64,000 bases of DNA from CAG-238 sp934277695 (GCA_934277695.1 CAKQVG010000001.1:310001-374000); one strand, 5' to 3'; shown: positions 17,218 to 24,591, numbered from the stretch's first letter. Numbers and translations are program-made. Notes: generated by a model from the sequence alone, not told the origin.

Positions 17218-17274
17218 TACCCTTAAGGGTATATTTTTTGTATTTTTACTTGAAATTATACCCGAAAGGTGCTA
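17218..17274 (+). promoter_or_regulatory. Palindromic operator region upstream of the HipB-like gene
   Basis: A perfect 14-bp palindrome TACCCTTAAGGGTA (17218-17231) is followed about 28 bases later by a weaker half-matching site TACCCGAAAGGTGCTA (17259-17274), just before the start codon. HipB-type repressors autoregulate from paired palindromes at their own promoter, so these are probable operators. A stretch rich in T lies between them; no consensus -35 is obvious. Confidence 0.6.
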
Positions 17275-17285
17275 TTTTAAATAGT

Positions 17286-17501
17286 ATGAACACAATTGGA
17301 CAATATATTAAAGAACAAAGAAAAAAAGCCGGGCTTACACAAGAAGAATTTGCCATGCGCGCCGGGCTGGGACTGCGGTTTGTCAGAGAATTAGAACAGG
17401 GTAAGGAGACTGTTCGTCTTGACAAAGTAAATCAAGCTTTGTCTATGTTTGGCGCAGAAGCCGTGCCCGCAGCAAAACGAAAGCAGGAGGATGATGTATA
17501 A
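17286..17501 (+). CDS. HipB-like helix-turn-helix regulator, apparently without a HipA partner
   Basis: This 71-residue protein is almost wholly a Cro/CI (HTH_3) domain: IGQYIKEQRKKAGLTQEEFA, then AGLGLRFVRELEQG. It is the form usually annotated as the HipB/y4mF-type antitoxin that precedes a HipA-like kinase gene. I start at the ATG at 17286, after the operators; an in-frame extension upstream would translate the operator. No kinase follows: an ATG overlapping the stop opens only 27 codons of unrecognised sequence before a stop and terminator. It may be a solitary regulator or a truncated toxin-antitoxin locus. The AGGAGG near its 3' end suggests that a downstream gene was once translated. 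Confidence 0.8.
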   Translation: MNTIGQYIKEQRKKAGLTQEEFAMRAGLGLRFVRELEQGKETVRLDKVNQALSMFGAEAVPAAKRKQEDDV

Positions 17502-17521
17502 ATCGTTAGAGCGAGAATCAG

Positions 17522-17542
17522 CTAGTTCCAAAATGGAACTAG
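17522..17542. repeat. Perfect inverted repeat downstream of the HipB-like gene
   Basis: CTAGTTCCA and TGGAACTAG flank an AAA loop. It lies in the stub where a HipA-type gene would be expected and has no T-run of its own. Confidence 0.7.
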
Positions 17543-17564
17543 TTCAGAGAGCGAATAGCAAACA

Positions 17565-17607
17565 GCCGATGAGGTAACCTTTCGTTACTCCATCGGCCGC
17601 ACTTTTT
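17565..17607. terminator. Bidirectional terminator-like stem-loop
   Basis: GCCGATGAGGTAAC pairs with GTTACTCCATCGGC around CTTTC, followed on the plus strand by CGCACTTTTTA. It lies between the convergent HipB-like and anti-sigma genes. Confidence 0.75.
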
Positions 17608-18703
17608 ATATATCCAGCTTCGTCAAAAGCCACTGCACATAGTAGTCATACTTGGAATAATCCTTCAGCTCAAGGCGGAAACCCGGATTCGTGTTGTCGT
17701 TCGGATACTCTGCTTTCCAATCTGCGAGCGTTACACTTTCGGTATGCGTTTTCTCGTCTTCCGTTGTATAGGTCCAGCTGATTTCTCCGCAGTTATCAAT
17801 GAGCGCAATCAGTGCGTAGGCATAGTTTTTCATCTTTTCGCTGCGCCTTTCTGCGTCTTTCCATGGCTCATCGAATATGAGTTCCCAGCCGTACGGATAT
17901 TCCCATCCTTCCTTTTCCTCAGTATCGAGCTTATTCGTATAACTTCCTAATTTTTCGCCGACCCCGAGAAGATTCGCTATCTTCTGGTCTGCACTGATGT
18001 CACCGATATACGGATTGCGCGCGGCAAAAAGCTCCTTCGCTCTTTTCGTAACCCATCCATTTTCACCGTAGGTATCGCCCTTGATGGTGATGCTTTCCTG
18101 CAAATCCTCCACATAAATATTGCCGTTTATCGTTTTCACCGGAATCGGAATCCAAATCTGTATTGTGGTATCTTTGTGGAAAATCGAAGTCGGCGCGGCA
18201 TACAGGACAACCTCTTTCCCCTCATCGGTTTCACGTATCTTGTAATGCGTGAACGCCTGCCCGCGCGTGCCTTCAATCCAGCAGCTGAATATCATAAAAT
18301 CTTCGGATTCTGCGGTTTCCTCGGACTCCGTTGACGCTTCTGCGCATTGACGGCTCACCATCATGTGAAAATCGTCAATCGGGCTTCCGTATAAATACAC
18401 CTTCGCAAATACCGCACCGCCCGCAAGCAGAAGAACAGCAAGGATGGCTGCGATAATCTTTTTTCGTCCCGTATTTCTGACTATTTTGAGGTAGTCGATT
18501 TCCGATGAGTCCGCGGCAATCCCGCAATCGCCCTCTGTCTCCGGCGGAATTTCTCCGTGCATCGCCTCATAGACGGCTTCGCAGTCCGGGCACTCCTCCA
18601 AATGTTCCCGCACAAGCCCGCTCGTTTCCGGGCTTGTTAAATCCTCCGCATAGGACGGGAGCAGGTCTTTGATGACTGCACATGGTATCTTGTTCGTTTT
18701 CAT
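17606..18703 (-). CDS. Anti-sigma factor with zinc-finger N-terminus
   Basis: This 365-residue protein begins with a zf-HC2-like cytoplasmic segment (conserved Cys8, HLEECPDCE around 33-41), followed by one membrane helix near 83-102 and a large extracytoplasmic domain with no family I recognise. The layout is that of a transmembrane anti-sigma factor binding its cognate sigma inside the cell. The gene overlaps the ECF sigma gene by four bases (ATGA), so the two are co-translated. What the outer domain senses is unknown. A terminator hairpin shared with the convergent HipB-like gene ends the unit. Confidence 0.8.
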   Translation of the reverse strand: MKTNKIPCAVIKDLLPSYAEDLTSPETSGLVREHLEECPDCEAVYEAMHGEIPPETEGDCGIAADSSEIDYLKIVRNTGRKKIIAAILAVLLLAGGAVFAKVYLYGSPIDDFHMMVSRQCAEASTESEETAESEDFMIFSCWIEGTRGQAFTHYKIRETDEGKEVVLYAAPTSIFHKDTTIQIWIPIPVKTINGNIYVEDLQESITIKGDTYGENGWVTKRAKELFAARNPYIGDISADQKIANLLGVGEKLGSYTNKLDTEEKEGWEYPYGWELIFDEPWKDAERRSEKMKNYAYALIALIDNCGEISWTYTTEDEKTHTESVTLADWKAEYPNDNTNPGFRLELKDYSKYDYYVQWLLTKLDI

Positions 18704-19197
18704 TCTATTTCAACCCCCTTTAAAAGCTTTTCTTTTCCGCGATAGTAAGTCACGCGCGCCCAGTTTTCCGTGCGCTCCATAATCTGACCGATTTCCTTAA
18801 AAGATAAATCTGCTGTCAGCCGCAGGTGCAAAACCTCCCGATAAGGTTCCGGCAGCCTGTGCATTGCCTGCATGAGACTGATGGTATCCATGCTTCTCAG
18901 CACGATATCTTCTGTGGCTGTGCCGCCGCGTGCCGCAATCTCGGTCTCTGGCAGTTCCTCTTCGGCTTGTTTCTTCTGCTTGCGAAAATATCCTCGCAAA
19001 ACATTATTTGCAATTCCAATCAGCCAAGTGGACACGCTGCTTTCTCCCTTGAAGCTGCCAATCGACTTCACCGCCTGATAAAAAGTCTCCTGCGTCAGCT
19101 CCTCTGCGAGCATGCTGTCCGCGGTTTTGGCAAGAAGAAAAGCATAAACCGCCTTCGCATGACGGCGATAAATTTCATCCATGTTTGGTGATGGCAT
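18700..19197 (-). CDS. ECF-type RNA polymerase sigma factor
   Basis: This 165-residue sigma factor has region 2 (AEELTQETFYQAVKSIGSFKG, then STWLIGIANNVLRGYFRK) and region 4 (LPEPYREVLHLRLTADLSFKEIGQIM followed by the recognition helix). Region 4 ends TENWARVTYYRGKEKL, a slightly unusual ENWARV in place of the common xxxVkxRl. AAAGGAGG precedes the ATG. It forms an operon with the anti-sigma gene downstream. The upstream DNA contains GTAACGAAAC and CTATATG, which could form an autoregulated ECF promoter, but that assignment is weak. Confidence 0.9.
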   Translation of the reverse strand: MPSPNMDEIYRRHAKAVYAFLLAKTADSMLAEELTQETFYQAVKSIGSFKGESSVSTWLIGIANNVLRGYFRKQKKQAEEELPETEIAARGGTATEDIVLRSMDTISLMQAMHRLPEPYREVLHLRLTADLSFKEIGQIMERTENWARVTYYRGKEKLLKGVEIE

Positions 19198-19260
19198 ACG
19201 CTTTCCTCCTTTCCTACGCTTGCTTTCATATAGTGAGTAACATAAAGCGGGGTTTCGTTA

Positions 19261-19299
19261 CAAAAAAATAAGGGATTTTAATCCCCTATTCATACTATA
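19261..19299 (-). other. Promoter-like -10 box followed at once by a terminator hairpin
   Basis: On the minus strand TATAGT (19294-19299) is followed within ten bases by AGGGGATT, AA, AATCCCT and a run of seven T residues (hairpin about 19270-19287, T-run 19262-19268). Read leftward this is a rho-independent terminator for the broken gene above it. See the neighbouring promoter entry for the duplicated sequence. Confidence 0.55.
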
Positions 19300-19322
19300 C
19301 TTGATTTTCGTCTGAGAAGCAA
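19294..19322 (-). promoter_or_regulatory. Promoter-like sequence duplicated at 21433-21461
   Basis: TTGCTT, 17 bases, TATAGT on the minus strand. The sequence GAAAATCAAGTATA within it is repeated exactly in the promoter of the broken AAA ATPase gene, suggesting that both copies descend from the same kind of accessory gene. Confidence 0.5.
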
Positions 19323-19348
19323 CAATTCGCGCAAAGATATCTGAAGAA

Positions 19349-19992
19349 TTATATGCGCCGATTTCTGCCAAATCCTTCATCATCCATTCGCCGTCTGGTA
19401 TCCTCAGCCTCTTTTGCATTTTGCTCCATATATTTTGCCATCTGCTCGGCATGTCTAGCCTGTTCCGCGGCGGCTTTCGCTTGAGCTTTTATATTCTCTG
19501 TCTGCTCTCGCAAATAATTCACAGCCCATGAACACAGAGAGTCAATATTATCAATCGTCCTCTGTAAAAGGTCAGGACCTTTTACAAAAAATTTCTTTTT
19601 CCATCTGGCTATAAAGTCTGGCTTCTGCAGCAGATACATTTTCATCAATTTTTTTGAATTGCTGCACTATATAGTCCGGATAAATCCCATTTTTATGAGC
19701 AGCCTTCGCTATATTGATTTTATTGCAGTTGTATCAAGAAGCGATCTGTGATTAAAGAGAAAAGCTACAGTTCCACACATAAGAATTATGAATACCCCTA
19801 TAATTACGGTTCCCGCTTTCTCAGTAGTTTTTGAATCCGAGAGGAATTTTTCTTTCAAGTTTTTCTTTTCTTCTTCGGCGTTTGCTTTTAGCTGTAGTGC
19901 CGCCTAGGTTTCTTCGTGCATTTATACTTGTCGAAATCCGTCGGAATTTTCTTCGGGATAGATTCCAGTATATGTATTGTATTTATTTCCAT
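19349..19992 (-). pseudogene. Multiply frameshifted gene for a small membrane-anchored coiled-coil protein
   Basis: Conceptual translation shows consecutive good protein segments in shifting frames. From the ATG at 19992: MEINTIHILESIPKKIPTDF to about 19920. After an in-frame amber codon: LKANAEEEKKNLKEKF, then a hydrophobic helix GTVIIGVFIILMCGTVAFLF. A shift leads to AKAAHKNGIYPDYIVQQF and SAAEARLYSQMEKEIF. Another shift leads to a 99-codon frame (19349-19648) ending in an Ala/Glu-rich helix with AEQARHAEQMAKYMEQNAKE. Each piece looks like natural protein and together they give a plausible 200-residue protein: short N-terminus, coiled coil, one membrane span, coiled coil. The family is unknown to me. 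Errors in the sequence are an alternative explanation, but at least three lesions make decay more likely. Confidence 0.6.
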
Positions 19993-20060
19993 ATTATGCT
20001 ATTATTAGTTTACAGAATCTGTATGTCCGCCATGGCAATTTCGTTATTTTTTTTTAGAAT

Positions 20061-20092
20061 AAGAGTTATGCTACCGCGCGAGCGTAACTCTT
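20061..20092. repeat. Inverted repeat in the leader of the Rpn-family gene
   Basis: AAGAGTTATGCT and AGCGTAACTCTT (one mismatch) flank an ACCGCGCG loop, 19 bases before the start codon. It follows eight T residues and could be an operator or a translation-controlling hairpin. Confidence 0.6.
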
Positions 20093-20110
20093 GGAAAGCG
20101 AGAACAAATT

Positions 20111-21049
20111 ATGACCGAAAACAATAAGGACAACTCCATCTATGATTCTCCTGATTTTCGTCCGTTTACAAATGACAAAATCTTTATGAATGTCATGCGA
20201 AGTCCGAAAATTTGCCGTGCGCTTTTGGAACTGATTCTGCCGAATGAAGAAATCGGAGCCATCCGCATTAAAAGGTCTGACAATCCATTTGTCGACAATT
20301 CTGAGATTGACGAAGATGCAGACGAAAACATAGACGAAAGCGACGCTGCCGATAAAGATTCGGGACAAACAGATGCACTTGAAAACTTGAGCGTAGAAAC
20401 GCAGAAAATGCTTAAGCTTGAGGCAGATGCGCACGGCGTGCGTTTTGATGCCTTCGTTGAAAGCTCAAAACTCTGGGCCGATATTGAGATGCAGACGAGC
20501 GACGGTTTAGAGCTTGATAAACGTGCAAGATACTATCACGCCAACATGGATTTGGACTTTCTTGAGCAAGGAAAGCGTTATAAAGATCTTAAGCCAAGTT
20601 ATGTTATCTTCATCTGTACCTTCGACCACTTCAATATGGATGAGCCTGTCTATTTTTTCCGCTCTTGGTCTGTGGAAAAAGGCTTGCCGCTTGACGATTT
20701 ATCGTATACAATAGTATTGAACATGAAATGCTCTCCGGAGAAAGTTCCGGAGGCACTGAAGCCTTTTTACGACTATCTGAATGACCCGAAGAAGAATCAG
20801 GCTTCGGAGCTGACACGCATGATTGACGAGCGTGTCAGAAAGTTCAATTCAAGCGAATGGAGGAAAAAATACATGACATTCGAGTATATTTTGAACGAGC
20901 ACAAGCGGGAAAGCGAGGCCATTGGATTTGAAAAAGGCGCCGCGCAGGAAAAACGCGAAATTGCGAAAAGTATGAAGGCGAAAAAAATCCCGATTGCTGA
21001 CATCGCAGAGATAACTGGGCTTTCTGCCGAAGAAGTTGAAGAACTATAA
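20111..21049 (+). CDS. Rpn-family (PD-(D/E)XK) recombination-promoting nuclease/putative transposase
   Basis: This 312-residue protein opens with the family signature DFRPFTNDKIFMNVMRSPKICRALLELIL. It contains the nuclease core: GVRFDAFVESSKLWADIEMQ supplies the D...ExQ catalytic set, followed by KRARYYHANMDLDFLEQGKRYKDLKPSYVIFIC. Rpn proteins are DNA endonucleases that stimulate RecA-independent recombination and occur in many copies in gut clostridia. An acidic insert (SEIDEDADENIDESDAADKD) sits at about 60-80, within the N-terminal third. The C-terminus has a small helix-turn-helix-like end (KKIPIADIAEITGLSAEEVEEL). It is the only intact gene of a decaying island and has its own terminator. 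Confidence 0.85.
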   Translation: MTENNKDNSIYDSPDFRPFTNDKIFMNVMRSPKICRALLELILPNEEIGAIRIKRSDNPFVDNSEIDEDADENIDESDAADKDSGQTDALENLSVETQKMLKLEADAHGVRFDAFVESSKLWADIEMQTSDGLELDKRARYYHANMDLDFLEQGKRYKDLKPSYVIFICTFDHFNMDEPVYFFRSWSVEKGLPLDDLSYTIVLNMKCSPEKVPEALKPFYDYLNDPKKNQASELTRMIDERVRKFNSSEWRKKYMTFEYILNEHKRESEAIGFEKGAAQEKREIAKSMKAKKIPIADIAEITGLSAEEVEEL

Positions 21050-21073
21050 GCACTATATATTGATGGCGTACTT

Positions 21074-21105
21074 CGCACTTGCAGTTTATTGCAGGTGCGA
21101 TTTTC
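21074..21105 (+). terminator. Rho-independent terminator of the Rpn-family gene
   Basis: CGCACTTGCA pairs with TGCAGGTGCG around GTTTAT, followed by ATTTTCTT, 25 bases past the stop. Confidence 0.75.
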
Positions 21106-21418
21106 TTAAAAACAGCCTGTAATCACACATTTTTCAAGGTATTGGTTCGCCTTGAGCGTCAAAGCAAAAATCGCGCGAATAACGCCGTCCATTTCATCGT
21201 AAATGCCATTGAAATATGCATATTCCAACGGAACATCGCACTCGTCGATGAGAATTATGGCCTTCCTGCCTTTTTGTTCATCAGATTTTCATAGCGTTTT
21301 TTTCAATCGGAAGCAACGCGTCTGCCTGCAAAACATAGCTGTGTCTTTGAAATTCATGGCAAATTTCGTCTATCCAAGCAGGCTTTGTAGAAAATTCGGG
21401 ATTCCCGAATTTTCTCAT
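21106..21418 (-). pseudogene. Decayed AAA-ATPase-like gene (AAA/PD-(D/E)XK multi-copy family)
   Basis: Minus-strand translation gives recognisable pieces of the roughly 550-residue AAA-ATPase-like family common in clostridia. EFQRHSYVLQADALLPIEK shifts frame into RYENLMNKK and then into a Walker B region, AIILIDECDVPLEYAYFNG, followed by IYDEMDGVIRAIF and NQYLEKCVITGCF and then a stop at 21106. The Walker A half and the C-terminal nuclease are absent, so at least one large deletion and two frameshifts have occurred. An ATG at 21418 lies directly behind an intact promoter, but the first ten codons coincide with a perfect palindrome and may not be ancestral sequence. It is convergent with the Rpn gene. 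Confidence 0.7.
21389..21415. repeat. Perfect 27-nt palindrome
   Basis: AGAAAATTCGGGA and its exact complement TCCCGAATTTTCT flank a single central T. It spans the second to tenth codons of the broken AAA-ATPase frame, just downstream of that gene's promoter. Confidence 0.85.
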
Positions 21419-21432
21419 CCCTTTCTCTTTAT

Positions 21433-21461
21433 AGTATACTTGATTTTCTGAAAAGAAACAA
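21433..21461 (-). promoter_or_regulatory. Sigma-70-type promoter of the broken AAA-ATPase gene
   Basis: TTGTTT, exactly 17 bases, TATACT on the minus strand, about 15 bases before the ATG at 21418. Confidence 0.65.
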
Positions 21462-21490
21462 CAGCAAATCAGAAAGCCCGATGGGTTCTT

Positions 21491-22537
21491 TTATCCCACC
21501 AGCTCCGACAGCCGCACATCTTCAATGGAGCAAAATTCTTCTTTATTATCCTCGATGTACTTCATAATATCATCCCGTGAGCCGTAGAGATAGAAGTTCT
21601 TCGTCATAAAGGTCTCTGTCTTTTCTGCGTCTGCAAGCGCATCATTGATATGCCGAAGTGCAACTTCACCGGGAGCCCAGGAGCTTCCCCAGCTGATTCC
21701 TAGTCCGTTCCACAATTCATGATTCTCGGATAGCGTCTTCAGATTCTTAATGTAAACTTCCCGAAGCTGCGATGCGTTCATATCGGCACGCGCTTTGTAT
21801 CCTGCGTACAGAACCGCAGGCCCATCAAGAGAAATGCCGCCCATGAAGCCCTCGCTTTTCGTATCCATCTGTGCCCACACAGGTTCCAGCGTTCCTGCAC
21901 GAAGGGCAAGGACATCCTCAAGTTTTACAGATTTATGAAGCTGCACTTGAAGCAGGATTCGTGCCGATTTCGGAAGCTCCGACAGATCTTCAAGCTCACT
22001 GTCATTGTATTCCGCAAAGTCTGTGATGCCTGCATCACCTGCATTTGCAATGCTTGTACGGACAGTATGGATAAGTGCTCCGTCGGTGTCACTTTTCACG
22101 GACAGTTCTCCTCGCACCATTTCTAAGGCAGCATTCATTTTCCCTACAACAAGCCTCTGTGTGCGCGTACCTAAGCACAGCGGAATTTCATACTTTCCGA
22201 AGCCTTTTTCCTCAATTTCGCCAATCGTATACAGCCTCGTCTGCGGGTATACGGTCTCGACATATGCCGAAAGCGTCTGAAACAGCCGGCTTGCATACCC
22301 GTCCTTCGCCTCATCTGCCTTAATCGGATTTGTGTTGCACAGATTCATAATCGGATTCACTCCGAGAAAAATAAGAGCGACGACGAGCAAAACAACCAGC
22401 ACAACTTTCAGTGAAGTCCGAACCATCATCTGTTTCACTCTTTTTTCGATCAGACGGTCTAAATCCACTTCCGGCTCCATCTTCATATCTTCCAGAGCAA
22501 GGTCAAATTCATCTCTTTTCTTTTCGGTATTATTCAT
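21491..22537 (-). CDS. Transmembrane anti-sigma factor (Sigma_reg_N/Sigma_reg_C type)
   Basis: This 348-residue protein has a cytoplasmic N-terminus of about 42 residues ending LIEKRVKQMMVRTSLK, one membrane helix (roughly 44-62), and an outer domain with YVETVYPQTRLYTI and a C-terminal HINDALADAEKTETFMTKNFYLYGSRDDI. This is the YhdL-like sigma-regulator layout in Firmicutes. I start at the ATG at 22537, preceded by GAGGAGG; an ATG five codons upstream has no site. It overlaps the sigma gene by eight bases, so both are co-translated. Function: membrane tethering and release of the cognate ECF sigma factor. Confidence 0.8.
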   Translation of the reverse strand: MNNTEKKRDEFDLALEDMKMEPEVDLDRLIEKRVKQMMVRTSLKVVLVVLLVVALIFLGVNPIMNLCNTNPIKADEAKDGYASRLFQTLSAYVETVYPQTRLYTIGEIEEKGFGKYEIPLCLGTRTQRLVVGKMNAALEMVRGELSVKSDTDGALIHTVRTSIANAGDAGITDFAEYNDSELEDLSELPKSARILLQVQLHKSVKLEDVLALRAGTLEPVWAQMDTKSEGFMGGISLDGPAVLYAGYKARADMNASQLREVYIKNLKTLSENHELWNGLGISWGSSWAPGEVALRHINDALADAEKTETFMTKNFYLYGSRDDIMKYIEDNKEEFCSIEDVRLSELVG

Positions 22538-23030
22538 TTGCGTCCTCCTCATTTTCCATCATTTTTATCAGCGCCTTCTTTGCACGCGACCGTACCTGCC
22601 TTATATTCGCCTCTGTCATTGCGTGCGCTTTCGCAATCTGTGCATCGTCGAGCTCCAGATAAACGCTTTCAATCATAATCGTCCTCTGCCGCAGTGGCAG
22701 CGACGCAATCATAGCCGCGAGCCGGGCTTTTTTCTCGTTGTGAATCAAACTTTCCAGCATGTCATAACAATCCGCTAATTCCATCATTTCCGGCTCATTG
22801 TCCGCGCGATATTTTTCCGCTCGAATCGAATTCAGAAAATCATTTCGGATTACGCGGTTCGCCCATGAAAGAAAGCTCCCCGTAGGCTTGTACGACAAAA
22901 TCGCCTTCAGAAATGCGTTCTGCACCAAGTCCTCTGCCGCCTGCCTATTATGTGTGTACGAACAGGCAATGACCATGAGCGGTTCGTAGTATCTGCTATA
23001 AAGTTGTTCAATCAGTCCGCCTTTATTCAT
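22530..23030 (-). CDS. ECF-type RNA polymerase sigma factor
   Basis: This 166-residue sigma-70-family protein has region 2 from about residue 8 (LYSRYYEPLMVIACSYTHNRQAAEDLVQNAFLKAILSY) and region 4 at the C-terminus (LPLRQRTIMIESVYLELDDAQIAKAHAMTEANIRQVRSRAKKAL). AAGGGGAGAACGGCGG precedes the ATG. A TATAGT box lies 36-41 bases upstream of the gene with TTATCC 17 bases before it. It is the second sigma/anti-sigma pair in 6 kb and not obviously a copy of the first, since the two anti-sigma proteins belong to different families. Confidence 0.88.
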   Translation of the reverse strand: MNKGGLIEQLYSRYYEPLMVIACSYTHNRQAAEDLVQNAFLKAILSYKPTGSFLSWANRVIRNDFLNSIRAEKYRADNEPEMMELADCYDMLESLIHNEKKARLAAMIASLPLRQRTIMIESVYLELDDAQIAKAHAMTEANIRQVRSRAKKALIKMMENEEDANE

Positions 23031-23106
23031 CCGCCGTTCTCCCCTTCTACTTACTAAACACTATACCATAGAATTTGTGACAGGATAAATGAAAAAATAT
23101 TAAATG

Positions 23107-23135
23107 TTGAAATTTTTTCGCCGATGATTTATAAT
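23107..23135 (+). promoter_or_regulatory. Near-consensus sigma-70 promoter for the DUF4143 ATPase gene
   Basis: TTGAAA, exactly 17 bases, TATAAT, ending 52 bases before the GTG start. The leader holds two copies of AATAAAAATGTGA (about 23133-23145 and 23165-23177) with a TGATTATTATCA palindrome after the first. Confidence 0.8.
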
Positions 23136-23187
23136 AAAAATGTGATTATTATCACATAATATTCAATAAAAATGTGAGGTGTGTTTC

Positions 23188-24528
23188 GTGGAACGATTAA
23201 TTTTAAAAGATCTTATTGCATGGAAAAATTCACCCTATCGCAAACCTCTGATTCTAAAAGGTGTTCGCCAGGTAGGGAAAACTTGGATTTTAAAGGAATT
23301 TGGGAATCGCTGCTATGAGAATACCGCTTATTTTAACTTTGACGAAAACGAAGAATATAAACAATTTTTTGAAACCAGCAAGGATGTCAATCGAATTTTG
23401 CAAAACCTGATGTTTGCAAGCGGCCAAACCATTACTCCCGAAAAGACCTTGATTATCTTTGATGAAGTGCAGGACTGTCCGAAGGTTATCAATTCCATGA
23501 AGTATTTTTGTGAAAATGCACCGGAATACCACATTGCATGTGCTGGTTCCCTGCTTGGCATTGCTCTGGCGAAACCTTCTTCCTTTCCTGTCGGCAAAGT
23601 CAACTTTATGCAGGTCGACCCAATGACCTTTACGGAGTTTTTGACGGCGAACGGTGATGAAAACCTTGTAAGATATATGGAAAGCATCGAGCGCATTGAA
23701 CCGATTCCCGATGCGTTCTTCAATCCGCTGTATGAAAAACTAAAAATGTACTACGTTACTGGAGGCATGCCTGAATCCGTTTTGATGTGGACTCAGGCGC
23801 GCGATGTTTCGGCTATGCAAAACGCACTGTCGGACATTATTGATGCCTACGAACGTGACTTTGCAAAGCATCCCGATGTCAGTGAATTTCCGAAAATTTC
23901 AATGATATGGAAATCCATCCCGTCTCAGCTTGCACGGGAAAACAAAAAATTTCTTTATAAAGTCGTTAAAGAAGGGGCGAGAGCGAGAGAATATGAAAAT
24001 GCTCTGCAGTGGCTCGTAGATGCCCGTTTGGTGCACAAGATTTACCGCAGCAACGCTCCGGGACTTCCGATGAGCGCCTATGACGACCTTTCCGCTTTTA
24101 AAATTTATCTGGCTGATGTCGGAGTCCTCCGTCGTTTAGCACAGCTTGCGCCAACTGCATTCACAGAGGGCAACCGTTTGTTTACCGAATTCAAAGGTTC
24201 TTTGACGGAAAATTTTGTTTTGCAGACGCTGCTCACACAATTCGAGGTCACTCCGCGATACTGGGCGCAAAACAACCCGCCATATGAAGTAGACTTCCTG
24301 ATTCAGCGTGAAAATGAAATTTTTCCTGTGGAAGTCAAAGCAGAAGGCAACATCAGAAGCAAAAGTCTCAAAAAATTCAAGGAGCTTTTCCCTGATAAAG
24401 TAAAGCTTCGTGTGCGCTTTTCTTTGGATAACCTGAAGCTGGATGATGATGTACTGAATATCCCGCTGTTTATGGCAGACCACACCGACAAGCTGCTTGG
24501 CCTTGCGCTGAACATACTGCATGAATAA
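23188..24528 (+). CDS. AAA_14/DUF4143 ATPase
   Basis: This 446-residue protein carries an N-terminal P-loop (KGVRQVGKTW), a Walker B/sensor region (LIIFDEVQDCP) and AGSLLGIAL in the ATPase half. Next comes the characteristic DPMTFTEFL and YYVTGGMPESV. Its C-terminal half holds the DUF4143 nuclease-like segment: LTENFVLQTL, then YWAQNNPPYEVDFLI, then IFPVEVKAEGN, the D...E-x-K pattern of the restriction-endonuclease fold. These ATPases occur in multiple copies in gut anaerobes; the function is not established. I use the GTG at 23188 with GAGGTG seven bases upstream. It faces the sigma operon and ends convergently with the transglutaminase gene. Confidence 0.85.
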   Translation: MERLILKDLIAWKNSPYRKPLILKGVRQVGKTWILKEFGNRCYENTAYFNFDENEEYKQFFETSKDVNRILQNLMFASGQTITPEKTLIIFDEVQDCPKVINSMKYFCENAPEYHIACAGSLLGIALAKPSSFPVGKVNFMQVDPMTFTEFLTANGDENLVRYMESIERIEPIPDAFFNPLYEKLKMYYVTGGMPESVLMWTQARDVSAMQNALSDIIDAYERDFAKHPDVSEFPKISMIWKSIPSQLARENKKFLYKVVKEGARAREYENALQWLVDARLVHKIYRSNAPGLPMSAYDDLSAFKIYLADVGVLRRLAQLAPTAFTEGNRLFTEFKGSLTENFVLQTLLTQFEVTPRYWAQNNPPYEVDFLIQRENEIFPVEVKAEGNIRSKSLKKFKELFPDKVKLRVRFSLDNLKLDDDVLNIPLFMADHTDKLLGLALNILHE

Positions 24529-24535
24529 CCACAAA

Positions 24536-24590
24536 AAGGAGCTGCCGCCCCGGTCGATTTCTCAATCAACTAAGCCGTCAGCTCCTGATT
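24536..24590. terminator. Shared terminator stem-loop
   Basis: AGGAGCTG (24537-24544) pairs with CAGCTCCT (24579-24586) around a long loop, followed on the plus strand by GATTTTTAAT. It lies between two convergent genes. Confidence 0.6.
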
Positions 24591-24591
24591 T

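Noticed and set aside
17494..17577. 27-codon frame overlapping the HipB-like stop as a HipA N-terminus
   Set aside because: The translation does not resemble HipA and it ends within hairpins; only the position suggests a former partner gene.
19258..19452. 64-codon frame on the minus strand below the broken coiled-coil gene
   Set aside because: It overlaps the better-supported 99-codon segment in another frame and runs through the terminator hairpin.
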